DNA of 44,443 nucleotides from Alphaproteobacteria bacterium (GTDB lineage Bacteria > Pseudomonadota > Alphaproteobacteria > RF32 > CAG-239): positions 67,692 through 112,134 of the forward strand of contig JAFTWG010000012.1 of NCBI GenBank assembly GCA_017465405.1. The letters run 5' to 3'. A program made the position numbers and the translations under genes. Below the pieces are notes generated by a model. It was given only the letters and a program-made list of their open reading frames with translations. It did not search any database and was not told the origin of the DNA. This document shows, piece by piece, positions 31,320-39,264 of this stretch. Numbering within the stretch: the first letter of the stretch is position 1; each line of letters starts with the position of its first letter.

Positions 31320-32459
31320 ATGAGTAATACCATTTTAAGACTGTTACCGATTATGGTAACTTTTTTTGCAATGGGCGCTGTTGATTTTGTGGGCATTGCA
31401 ACCAACTATGTAAAACAGGACTTTATGCTGTCGGATACTATCGCAAACTTATTTACTTCCATGGTATTTTTTTGGTTTTTAATTTTTTCGGTTCCGACCG
31501 GAATATTAATGAACAAAATCGGACGCCGAAAAACCGTTATTTTAAGTTTGTGGATTACGGTTGTAGCCTTGGCGATTCCTTTTTTGGGATATAATCTTTT
31601 CATTATTTTACTTTCGTTTTCGCTATTGGGTATCGGTAATACCATAATGCAGGTATCTCTAAACCCGCTATTATCAAATATTGTCAGCAAAGAAAGGCTT
31701 TCAAGCGCATTGACTTTCGGACAATTTGTAAAGGCTTGCGCTTCTTTTGTTGCTCCGATTTTAGCCGGTTGGAGTATGATACAATTCGGAACATGGCAAA
31801 TTTTATTTCCTTTCTTTTTAATTGTTTCTTTAATTGCAATTTTTATGCTGTCAAGAGAACAAATTGAAGAAGATGAAATCGGACAACCGGCAAGTTTTAG
31901 AGAATGTTTTTCACTTTTGGGAAAACTTCCGATTTTGTTATGCTTTTTGGGAATTATATGCCATGTCGGCATTGATGTCGGAAGCAATGTATCCATTCCT
32001 AAAATAATGATGCAAAAACTGACGATTCCTCTCGAAACTGCTGGTATTGCAACCAGTATATATTTTCTGTTCAGAACTATCGGGTCATTGTCAGGCTCAT
32101 ATTTATTAACCAAAATGTCTACTCGCAAATTTTTCAGCATAAGCGTAGTTATGATGTTTTGTGCAATGTTAGGACTGTTTTTATTTGATAGTAAAACAGC
32201 TCTTTATACCTGCATCGCTTTCATCGGATACGGAAACGCCAATATTTTTCCGATTGTTTTTGCACAGGCAATGCAAATTATGCCCACCAAGAAAAACGAA
32301 GTTTCCGGTTTGATGGTCATGGGCGTTTTCGGCGGAACCGTATTTCCGCTGATTATGGGCTTTGTTTCCGATATGGTTCAAAGTCAAATGGGAAATATTG
32401 CCGTAATGCTTTGCGGTATCGCATATTTGATTTTCTTAAGCCGAAAAATAGACCAATAA
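31320..32459 (+). CDS. MFS sugar transporter, FucP-like
   Basis: 379 aa with 12 predicted membrane helices. MGAVDFVGIATNYVKQDF, the loop 2-3 motif NKIGRRK and PTGILMNK, and the absence of a signal peptide fit the fucose:H+ symporter (FHS) branch of the major facilitator superfamily. Its ligand could be fucose, glucose or another hexose; it cannot be told from sequence alone. AGGAGAC ribosome binding site. It appears monocistronic. Confidence 0.85.
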   Translation: MSNTILRLLPIMVTFFAMGAVDFVGIATNYVKQDFMLSDTIANLFTSMVFFWFLIFSVPTGILMNKIGRRKTVILSLWITVVALAIPFLGYNLFIILLSFSLLGIGNTIMQVSLNPLLSNIVSKERLSSALTFGQFVKACASFVAPILAGWSMIQFGTWQILFPFFLIVSLIAIFMLSREQIEEDEIGQPASFRECFSLLGKLPILLCFLGIICHVGIDVGSNVSIPKIMMQKLTIPLETAGIATSIYFLFRTIGSLSGSYLLTKMSTRKFFSISVVMMFCAMLGLFLFDSKTALYTCIAFIGYGNANIFPIVFAQAMQIMPTKKNEVSGLMVMGVFGGTVFPLIMGFVSDMVQSQMGNIAVMLCGIAYLIFLSRKIDQ

Positions 32460-32464
32460 TACTT

Positions 32465-32493
32465 TTGACTTTAGACAAAAATTATTTTATAAT
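32465..32493 (+). promoter_or_regulatory. Promoter of the HExxH protein gene
   Basis: TTGACT (32465-32470), 17-base spacer, consensus TATAAT (32488-32493). Strong sigma70-type site. Confidence 0.75.
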
Positions 32494-32513
32494 AAGGGGC
32501 AAGGAGAATGTAT

Positions 32514-33743
32514 ATGCAAGATGATTTAAGTCAAGTATATGATGATTTCATTGCCAAGCACCAAGATTTTGCTCGCCAATTGCGGCAAACATATTTGTCT
32601 TGCAAAGATACCTTGCCCCAAACTATTGAAGACCCGCTATACAATGCGGGAACAATGCAACGAGATGCCGACAATCCTGTATGTGATAACATAGTATTAG
32701 CAAATGCTCATGAATTTGAGACACATAGTGAAACAATTTCAACACTTCCGGAAGCAGAGCAAACAAAACTTAGGGCCCAAAAGGTCGTTGATTTGTTGAA
32801 ACAAAATGGAGTAGAAATCTCTCCGGAAAGCATGGGAAACACTTTGTTCTACGATAATGGGAATCCTGTTAGCCGTGAAGCATTTTATGCTGATGTAATA
32901 TATAACGGAGCTAAATCTAACACTAACTACATAAGTCGCCACATTGGAAATGCACAAATAATTTGCCTTCCGGATAGTTCTGAAAAACTCCCTAAAAGTG
33001 CAAAAGGATTACCTAAAGAAATTATGGATAAAGTAGATGCAATTCCTTCTGAAGTTTTTAAGGAAATGACCTTAAAACGAGGTTTATATCACGAAGCCGT
33101 ACATGCTGCTTTAGGAACAGATGACGAGAGAAAATGTGATACTTTTGCTTTATTGCGAGTGATGAAAGAACATCCTGAACACGCTGAAACAATGTGGGAG
33201 GTATATAATTTTGCCCGTTCAAAATCTAAATATACTATTGAGAATTTTCAAAAAGCTGCAACCCAAAATTCAGATAGTAATATGGCTAGAGAAGTCAAAA
33301 AAGGCACAATGACATATTTAATGCCTAACACATACAAACAACTGGAACAATACGCAAAAAATCCTGAATTATTACAAGGGAAAAACGATACGGACCTGCT
33401 TCGCATGACTTTTGAAATAACTCGCGAACCCGACTTTACTCACGAACAACTGACCGAATTTCAAGAAATGTGCTCAAAACCCAGAATAAATACTTTTGAT
33501 TTGCACAAAAGCGAAATTATGCGTGAATGTATGCAGCAGAGTGGAGCTGAATATACTTCTGCATATTTAGGATATGATACCGATTTAAGATCTATGATAA
33601 CAAAGCAGGCACTAACAAGTGCACGAGAACGACAAAAACCGTCTACCGAACAAACACAAGAAACACAACAGAGTACAACAACTCCGAGAAAAATTGATAT
33701 TCTTTATGCCAGAATGACACAAAGAAGTTCGCAAAACTCTTAA
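32514..33743 (+). CDS. Protein with HEAVH zinc-protease-like motif
   Basis: 409 aa from ATG 32514 (GGAG seven bases upstream; the ATG at 32508 is only one base from it). HEAVH at residues 193-197, after a hydrophobic EMTLKRGLY, is followed by ERKCDTFA with Asp209 as a possible third metal ligand: a zincin-like site. The N-terminal 130 residues are helical and polar, the central part has ISRHIGNAQIICLP, and the C-terminus is a Gln/Thr-rich tail (TEQTQETQQSTTTPRK). No signal peptide or membrane span. Family not recognised; an effector-like or cytoplasmic peptidase role is possible. Confidence 0.6.
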   Translation: MQDDLSQVYDDFIAKHQDFARQLRQTYLSCKDTLPQTIEDPLYNAGTMQRDADNPVCDNIVLANAHEFETHSETISTLPEAEQTKLRAQKVVDLLKQNGVEISPESMGNTLFYDNGNPVSREAFYADVIYNGAKSNTNYISRHIGNAQIICLPDSSEKLPKSAKGLPKEIMDKVDAIPSEVFKEMTLKRGLYHEAVHAALGTDDERKCDTFALLRVMKEHPEHAETMWEVYNFARSKSKYTIENFQKAATQNSDSNMAREVKKGTMTYLMPNTYKQLEQYAKNPELLQGKNDTDLLRMTFEITREPDFTHEQLTEFQEMCSKPRINTFDLHKSEIMRECMQQSGAEYTSAYLGYDTDLRSMITKQALTSARERQKPSTEQTQETQQSTTTPRKIDILYARMTQRSSQNS

Positions 33744-33827
33744 AAGCTTGCAAAACTTCGGTTTTAATATTGCATTTTCACAAAATATATCAATAATGAA
33801 CGTAATCAAATAAATTACGGAGGATTA

Positions 33828-35501
33828 TTGATGCTCTCTGACATAGAAATATCTCAAAACAACAAACCGGAAGCAATTGATAAAATTGCAGAAAAACTTG
33901 AACTTACCCAAGATGATTTGGAACTTTACGGAAAATATAAAGCCAAATTATCTTTTGATACCATAAATAGACTTGCCTCTAAAAAATCCTCCGGCAAACT
34001 CATTTTAGTAACCGCCCTTACTCCTACTCCTGCCGGAGAAGGAAAATCAACCATTTCAATCGGTCTTGCCGACGGTCTGCAAAAGATTGGAAAAAAATCT
34101 GTTTTAGCTTTGCGTGAACCGTCTATGGGGCCATGTTTCGGACTAAAAGGCGGAGCTACCGGCGGCGGATATGCTCAAATTGTACCGATGGAAGAAATCA
34201 ATCTCCACTTTACCGGAGATATTCATGCTATTACGTCTGCCAATAATTTGCTTGCCGCTATGATTGATAATCACATAAAACAAGGTAATATTTTAGGACT
34301 AAATCCGAATGAAATTCGTTGGAATCGCTGTCTCGATTTAAACGACCGTGCATTAAGGGAAATACAAATAGGATTAGGTTCAGCAGTTAACGGCACACCT
34401 CGTGGTGACCATTTTGATATTAGTGTTGCCAGTGAAATTATGGCTATTTTTTGCTTAGCAGAAAATTTGAACGATTTAAAAAATCGCATAAAAAAAATTG
34501 TTATCGGTAAAACTTTTGACGGGCGCTATGTTACAGCCGGAGAAATTAATGCTCATGGTGCAATGACGGCATTGTTAAAAGATGCCATAAAACCCAACAT
34601 TGTTCAAACATTAGAAAAAACACCGGCTCTTGTTCATGGTGGACCTTTTGCCAATATTGCTCACGGTTGTAATAGTATTATTGCTACAAAAACCGCTCTC
34701 AAACTTGCCGATTATGTTGTTACCGAGGCCGGTTTCGGAGCAGATTTGGGGGCAGAAAAATTCTTGGATATAAAATGTCGAATAGCAAACTTGAAACCTG
34801 ATGCCGCTGTTATTGTTGCCACAATCAGAGCTTTGAAAATGCACGGAGGTGTTGCTAAAGACAATCTTAAAGAAGAAAATGTTTTAGCGGTAAAAGAAGG
34901 TTTTGCCAATCTGAAAACACATATCGAAAATATGCAGAAATACGGTTTGCCGATTGTTGTTGCAATCAATCGCTTTGTAACAGATAGTGCCGATGAAATA
35001 AATACCGTGGAAGAATTATGCCGTCAAAACGGTGTTGATGCAATTATGGTATCAGCATGGGAACACGGTGGAGAGGGTGCAAAAGATTTGGCGCAAAAAG
35101 TTGTAGAGTTAACCGCAAAACCCAATAGCTATGCACCGATATACGACTTAGCCAAATCTCTAAAACAAAAAATAGAAATCGTCGCTAAAGAAATCTATCG
35201 TGCCGGAAAAATTGAATATAGCGAAATTGCAACTACAAAACTGGCAGAATTTGAACAAAACGGATATTCAAACTTGCCTATTTGTATTGCTAAAACTCAA
35301 AACTCTATTTCTGCCGATGCCAAACTTATCGGTGCACCGCAAGGTCACTTGTTCGAAGTAAAAGATGTTCGTCTGTCTGCCGGAGCAGGATTTGTGGTTG
35401 TTTTAGCCGGCAATATTATGACTATGCCGGGGCTTCCTGCACATCCGGCTGCCGAAAAGATTGATATTGATGAAAGTGGCAAAATAACCGGATTATTTTA
35501 A
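33828..35501 (+). CDS. fhs: Formate-tetrahydrofolate ligase
   Basis: 557 aa, the full family length. It makes 10-formyl-THF from formate, THF and ATP, feeding purine and formyl-Met synthesis. P-loop-like TPTPAGEGKSTISIGLADGL (about 62-81), FGLKGGATGGGYAQIVPMEEINLHFTGD, LVHGGPFANIAHGCNS and MPGLPAHPAAEKIDID are diagnostic. The start has a GGAGG ribosome binding site. Fhs is typical of anaerobic or formate-using metabolism. Confidence 0.97.
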   Translation: MMLSDIEISQNNKPEAIDKIAEKLELTQDDLELYGKYKAKLSFDTINRLASKKSSGKLILVTALTPTPAGEGKSTISIGLADGLQKIGKKSVLALREPSMGPCFGLKGGATGGGYAQIVPMEEINLHFTGDIHAITSANNLLAAMIDNHIKQGNILGLNPNEIRWNRCLDLNDRALREIQIGLGSAVNGTPRGDHFDISVASEIMAIFCLAENLNDLKNRIKKIVIGKTFDGRYVTAGEINAHGAMTALLKDAIKPNIVQTLEKTPALVHGGPFANIAHGCNSIIATKTALKLADYVVTEAGFGADLGAEKFLDIKCRIANLKPDAAVIVATIRALKMHGGVAKDNLKEENVLAVKEGFANLKTHIENMQKYGLPIVVAINRFVTDSADEINTVEELCRQNGVDAIMVSAWEHGGEGAKDLAQKVVELTAKPNSYAPIYDLAKSLKQKIEIVAKEIYRAGKIEYSEIATTKLAEFEQNGYSNLPICIAKTQNSISADAKLIGAPQGHLFEVKDVRLSAGAGFVVVLAGNIMTMPGLPAHPAAEKIDIDESGKITGLF

Positions 35502-35575
35502 TAGACAAAATTCTCTATTTGTGATAGAAATAGAATAGTTTTTGATAATTATTAACATTTTAAATATTATTTTCT

Positions 35576-36748
35576 ATGAGAGCAATTTTTTGCGGATCTT
35601 TTGATCCTGTTACTGAAGGTCATCTTGATATAATCAAGAGAGCCGCGAGAGCGTATGAAACACTTATTGTTAATGTTGGTAACAACAGCGACAAGAAAGC
35701 TTTGTTTCCGGTCGAAGAACGTGTTAGTCTGATTAAGGAAGCTATCAAAGACTTACCTGAGCGAGAGAGAATTTTAGTTATTTCTGATGGCTGTATGACC
35801 GTTGACGTTGCAATGGCTTATGATGCCAATGTGCTGATTCGTGGAATCCGTCCCGGAACGGATGATATGGCAAATGAAAAGAATTTGTTGGTAATGAACC
35901 AATATTTGGCAAAAATTCGAGGCTTTAAGCTCGAAACAAAATTCTACCATTCCGATGATGTGTTTATGGCAAGTGTGTCATCAACAGCCGTAAAAAAACT
36001 GTTCGAACTGCACCAATACATCGCTGCTGCACGTTGTGTTCCTGCTAATGTCCACGAGGCCATGTGCGAAGTATATCTTCGCAAATTGTGGTTGACACTG
36101 TTCAAAAAGGAAAGCGACGCTAATTGCCATTGGAAAGATTTGGTAAAAGCCTACCATGGTCGCCCATATCATAATCTATCGCATATTGCATATATGCTCA
36201 ATATGTTGCAAATTTATCTGTCGCAAAACACAAATTGTACAGATTTCAGCAATTATAAAGAGCTTATCTTGGCAATTTTTATGCACGATTATGTATATAA
36301 TACCGACCATGGAGACAATTCTTCGATTACCAAAACGGAAGTTAATGATAACGGGCGTATGCCGTTACCATATTCTAACGAAATGGCTTCTGCCGGTGTT
36401 ATCTTTGATATGCGCAACGACCTTGATGACACAATTTCCGTAGAACTCGCTCGTGGTTTGGTTATGGCAACTACTCACAGCGGAGACAGGCTGAACAACG
36501 ACTATGCTTTGATTGCAGACCTTGATTTGAGCATTTTCGGAACGTTTGAAAAACGTGTATGGAAAAACTACAATACCGCTATTCGTAAAGAATATGCCGT
36601 ATATCCTGACGAGGTTTATATCCCCGAAAGGAAAAAAGTTCTTGAAAAATTTGCCGATAGCAAGCAAATTTTCCACACCTCGTTCTTTTATAATCGTTTC
36701 GAAGAACAAGCTCACAGAAATCTCAACTTTGAACTATCCAATCTCTAA
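35576..36748 (+). CDS. coaD: CoaD fused to an HD-superfamily phosphohydrolase
   Basis: 390 aa. Residues 1-160 are phosphopantetheine adenylyltransferase: GSFDPVTEGH (7-16) with the T-x-G-H nucleotidyltransferase motif, LIRGIRPGTDD, and SVSSTAVKKL at 133-142. This enzyme makes dephospho-CoA. Residues 165-390 match the COG4339-type HD domain: YHGRPYHNLSHI (193-204), IFMHDYVYN with HD at 237-238, ATTHSG, LIADLDLSIFG, IRKEYAVYPDEVY and a final RNLNFEL. CoaD alone is about 160 aa, so this is a genuine fusion with no frameshift. The leader has AATTATTAACA and no Shine-Dalgarno, as in the genes at 14942 and 15962, and codon use is richer in third-position G/C. Confidence 0.85.
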   Translation: MRAIFCGSFDPVTEGHLDIIKRAARAYETLIVNVGNNSDKKALFPVEERVSLIKEAIKDLPERERILVISDGCMTVDVAMAYDANVLIRGIRPGTDDMANEKNLLVMNQYLAKIRGFKLETKFYHSDDVFMASVSSTAVKKLFELHQYIAAARCVPANVHEAMCEVYLRKLWLTLFKKESDANCHWKDLVKAYHGRPYHNLSHIAYMLNMLQIYLSQNTNCTDFSNYKELILAIFMHDYVYNTDHGDNSSITKTEVNDNGRMPLPYSNEMASAGVIFDMRNDLDDTISVELARGLVMATTHSGDRLNNDYALIADLDLSIFGTFEKRVWKNYNTAIRKEYAVYPDEVYIPERKKVLEKFADSKQIFHTSFFYNRFEEQAHRNLNFELSNL

Positions 36749-36772
36749 GCTGATGTTAGTAAATCTACTAAA

Positions 36773-36807
36773 AATCCTCAATGGCTCAAACCATTGAGGA
36801 TTTTTTT
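36773..36807 (+). terminator. Terminator after coaD-HD
   Basis: AATCCTCAATGG / CCATTGAGGATT stem (12 pairs), loop CTCAAA, T7 tail; A-rich on the other side, so it may also end the convergent CDF gene. Confidence 0.9.
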
Positions 36808-37687
36808 ATAACTCACATTTTTTACAACATTGATCATGTTCGACCTGAATATTACAATGTTCAATGGCAAATTTTTCTTCTAACAAATGAGTAACTTTAT
36901 GAATAATATCAATATCTTGCGCTACAATATGACACTCCATGGAAACGTCATGTTCATTAACACTCCATATATGCAAATGATGAACATCACAAACACCGTC
37001 AATACTCAATATTTCTTCTTTTACTTCATCTATATTAATATTATCGGGAACGGCATTCATCAAAATATTTACAACTTTCGGAAAAGTCAAAATTGATTGA
37101 TAAATCATATATACCGCTATAATTAAGGCAACAACACCGTCTACCCAATATATGTCAAAATAAAGCACAAACAATCCGGATATTATAACTCCAACCGAAC
37201 CCAAAGCATCGGCCAAATTGTGCAAAAATACCATACGCATATTAGTATTATGTCCGGCTCCGTGATGAGAAAGCTTTGCGGTTATACCATCAATTATCAA
37301 AGCAACAACTGAAACCCAAATAATGATACTACCATTTATTGTTTGAGGATTTATCAGTCTTTCAATTCCCTCAACCGCCAAATAAACTCCGGCAACAAAC
37401 AACAAAATAAGATTGGTATAACCTCCGATTATTTCTGCTCGTCTAAAACCGAAAGTATATTTATTATCAGCTTTTTTATGCCCTATTTTGAAAGCAATAA
37501 CCGCTATTAATATGGAAAAAGCATCTGATGTATTATGTAAAGCATCACCGATTAGAGCCATACTTCCGGATATTATACCGCCTACTATTTCAACAATACT
37601 TAAAACTATATTGATAATAAATGACACCAATAAATATTTTACGGTTTTATGGCTTACTTCGTGGTGGTGATGATGACAATGTTCCAT
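36806..37687 (-). CDS. Cation diffusion facilitator (zinc/cobalt/cadmium exporter)
   Basis: 293 aa from ATG 37687 (GGAG six bases upstream; earlier in-frame ATGs lack one). A His-rich N-terminus (EHCHHHHHEVSH) precedes six membrane helices. The metal-site motifs are HNTSD in GDALHNTSDAF (TM2) and HNLAD in FLHNLADALGS (TM5), the zinc-type H-x-x-x-D pattern. The C-terminal cytoplasmic dimer domain (NIDEVKEEILSIDGVCDVHHLHIWSVNE) is complete. Likely exports Zn2+ or a similar ion. Confidence 0.93.
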   Translation of the reverse strand: MEHCHHHHHEVSHKTVKYLLVSFIINIVLSIVEIVGGIISGSMALIGDALHNTSDAFSILIAVIAFKIGHKKADNKYTFGFRRAEIIGGYTNLILLFVAGVYLAVEGIERLINPQTINGSIIIWVSVVALIIDGITAKLSHHGAGHNTNMRMVFLHNLADALGSVGVIISGLFVLYFDIYWVDGVVALIIAVYMIYQSILTFPKVVNILMNAVPDNINIDEVKEEILSIDGVCDVHHLHIWSVNEHDVSMECHIVAQDIDIIHKVTHLLEEKFAIEHCNIQVEHDQCCKKCEL

Positions 37688-37759
37688 TTGATTCTCCATA
37701 TACATTTATAAAATATATTACATATATCTACACGAACAAATGTCAAGCACATAACCATA

Positions 37760-37788
37760 TTGACACATTAGACAAAATAAGATAAACT
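37760..37788 (+). promoter_or_regulatory. Promoter of the 306-aa surface protein gene
   Basis: TTGACA (37760-37765), 17-base spacer, TAAACT (37783-37788), about 40 bases before the start. The leader is AT-rich and lacks a Shine-Dalgarno. Confidence 0.6.
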
Positions 37789-37834
37789 GAGACTACAAAA
37801 ACTTATTTAGATAATTTTTAATTTTATTACATAC

Positions 37835-38755
37835 ATGAACAAGAAAAACTTATTCTACGCAATCGTTGCGATTGCTATCCTTGTCGTTATCGCTGTTATT
37901 GCTCCTAAAGGTGGAGATAACAACATGTTTACTGCCGGTGACGGTGGTTTTAACCTAAAAGAGCTGAACGAGAAGAGCAAAACTGAGACTTCTCTCAGCG
38001 GTTCGGTTTCAGCAAATGCTACTACCGAGCAGCAGCTTTTCCAAGTAGCTCTAGTCGGTGCACACACTCGCTATTATGACCGTTTTTACATTGGCGGAAA
38101 TATGGTGGGTTGTATCTCAACCGAGTTTGGCGTTTGTACTCCGGTACTTTATGCCAAGGCGGGCTATAACTGGGATAACCTTAACCTTGAGTACCGAATG
38201 GGTAATTTCAAGCGCTCAACCATAGTTACTCCTATGATTGACCCTCAGTACAGTAACTACTGTATTATTATGGGTGAAGGTGCAGGTGTATCAAATGCTA
38301 TGCAGTTGGGTTTGACTCATAAGTATTTTACTTTCGGTTTCGGTCATCAGGGAGGTAGCAGTTTTTATCGTTTCAATGACGGTAACTGGTATGCTTATAC
38401 TGAGGTGCCTGTATGCAAGTGGTTGCGTCTTACCGGTGGTGCTGACTTCGGTCAGTTTGTTTCCGGTTTTGCTGCTGCCAAGGTTGTCGCCGGTAATAAC
38501 CATATTACCGTAACCGGCAACAAGCTCGGAACTGAAAACAGTAACGTTATTCTGTCTTATGCTCGCAATAATATTGCGGTTGGTGACGGAATGTTATCTG
38601 TTTCTGCTTCTGCTTGGGCTAAGCGTGCAGTTCAGGGCATTCACCTTGTGACCGGACTTACCAAGGGTAAGGCTACTCTTTTTGCTGAGGCTGGTTTGAA
38701 GTACAGTAATGTGCTTTCTCCTTATGCAGGATTGGGTGGCAGTTTTATGTTTTAA
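37835..38755 (+). CDS. Membrane-anchored or exported protein with beta-rich domain
   Basis: 306 aa. N-terminal hydrophobic segment NLFYAIVAIAILVVIAVIAP (signal or anchor), a polar linker, then a Gly/aromatic-rich region with alternating strands (FYIGGNMVGCIS, VLYAKAGYNWDNLNLEYRMG, LGLTHKYFTFGFGHQGG, LRLTGGADFGQF, ATLFAEAGLKYSN) ending in AGLGGSFMF, as in small outer-membrane barrels. No Shine-Dalgarno. Codon use has more third-position G/C than neighbours. No family recognised; barrel assignment is inference. Confidence 0.65.
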   Translation: MNKKNLFYAIVAIAILVVIAVIAPKGGDNNMFTAGDGGFNLKELNEKSKTETSLSGSVSANATTEQQLFQVALVGAHTRYYDRFYIGGNMVGCISTEFGVCTPVLYAKAGYNWDNLNLEYRMGNFKRSTIVTPMIDPQYSNYCIIMGEGAGVSNAMQLGLTHKYFTFGFGHQGGSSFYRFNDGNWYAYTEVPVCKWLRLTGGADFGQFVSGFAAAKVVAGNNHITVTGNKLGTENSNVILSYARNNIAVGDGMLSVSASAWAKRAVQGIHLVTGLTKGKATLFAEAGLKYSNVLSPYAGLGGSFMF

Positions 38756-38759
38756 TTTT

Positions 38760-39227
38760 ATGACCATGATGATGATTGTTATCTCTGCTTTGGTCGGGGC
38801 AGTAATTTTATCTTACTGCCTGACCGGCAAAAAAACTAAAAAACCGGCGATTATAGCTGGTATCGTTTTTGCAGTGATAATGATCATCTTAGGTCATAAT
38901 TCGCAAAATTACGATACACCGCTAATGTTATCGCCACAGGCTGCAGAAGCATTTACCATAAAATTTGGTGAACCGACAATTCAAACTCTGTTTGAAGAAG
39001 TCGAAGCATTATTCTGCATCCTCGTATTCGCAATATTTGTTGCCGGTGTAGCAATTTGCGAGAAATTAGAGGATAAAGAAAGCTTGGTGCAAATTAAGCG
39101 AAAATGTCTTTCTTTCCTTGTTGTTGTGATGTGGTATTCATTATCACTTCGACTTGGAATAGGCATAAAACTTATTCCTTACATAAAACCGGAGGAGCAA
39201 CCTAAGCCTGCAAAGGCAGTTGCATAA
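38760..39227 (+). CDS. Small polytopic membrane protein
   Basis: 155 aa from ATG 38760, four bases after the preceding stop; a longer in-frame start would overlap that gene. Hydrophobic segments at about residues 3-20, 26-44, 83-101 and 112-130, a Lys/Glu loop (EKLEDKESLVQIKRK), and a Pro/Ala-rich tail (KPEEQPKPAKAVA). No recognisable motif. Probably cotranscribed with the preceding gene. Confidence 0.6.
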   Translation: MTMMMIVISALVGAVILSYCLTGKKTKKPAIIAGIVFAVIMIILGHNSQNYDTPLMLSPQAAEAFTIKFGEPTIQTLFEEVEALFCILVFAIFVAGVAICEKLEDKESLVQIKRKCLSFLVVVMWYSLSLRLGIGIKLIPYIKPEEQPKPAKAVA

Positions 39228-39231
39228 TCTA

Positions 39232-39262
39232 AAAAAGGCGTCTCCTTGGAGACGCCTTTGGT
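39232..39262. terminator. Bidirectional terminator between convergent genes
   Basis: AAAGGCGTCTCC / GGAGACGCCTTT stem with loop TT, T-rich on the plus strand and A-rich before it, serving the membrane gene and the RND pump gene. Confidence 0.85.
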
Positions 39263-39264
39263 TT

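Noticed and set aside
31406..32140. 244-codon minus-strand ORF opposite the MFS gene
   Set aside because: Lies wholly within a clear transporter gene and its product has no coherent domain.
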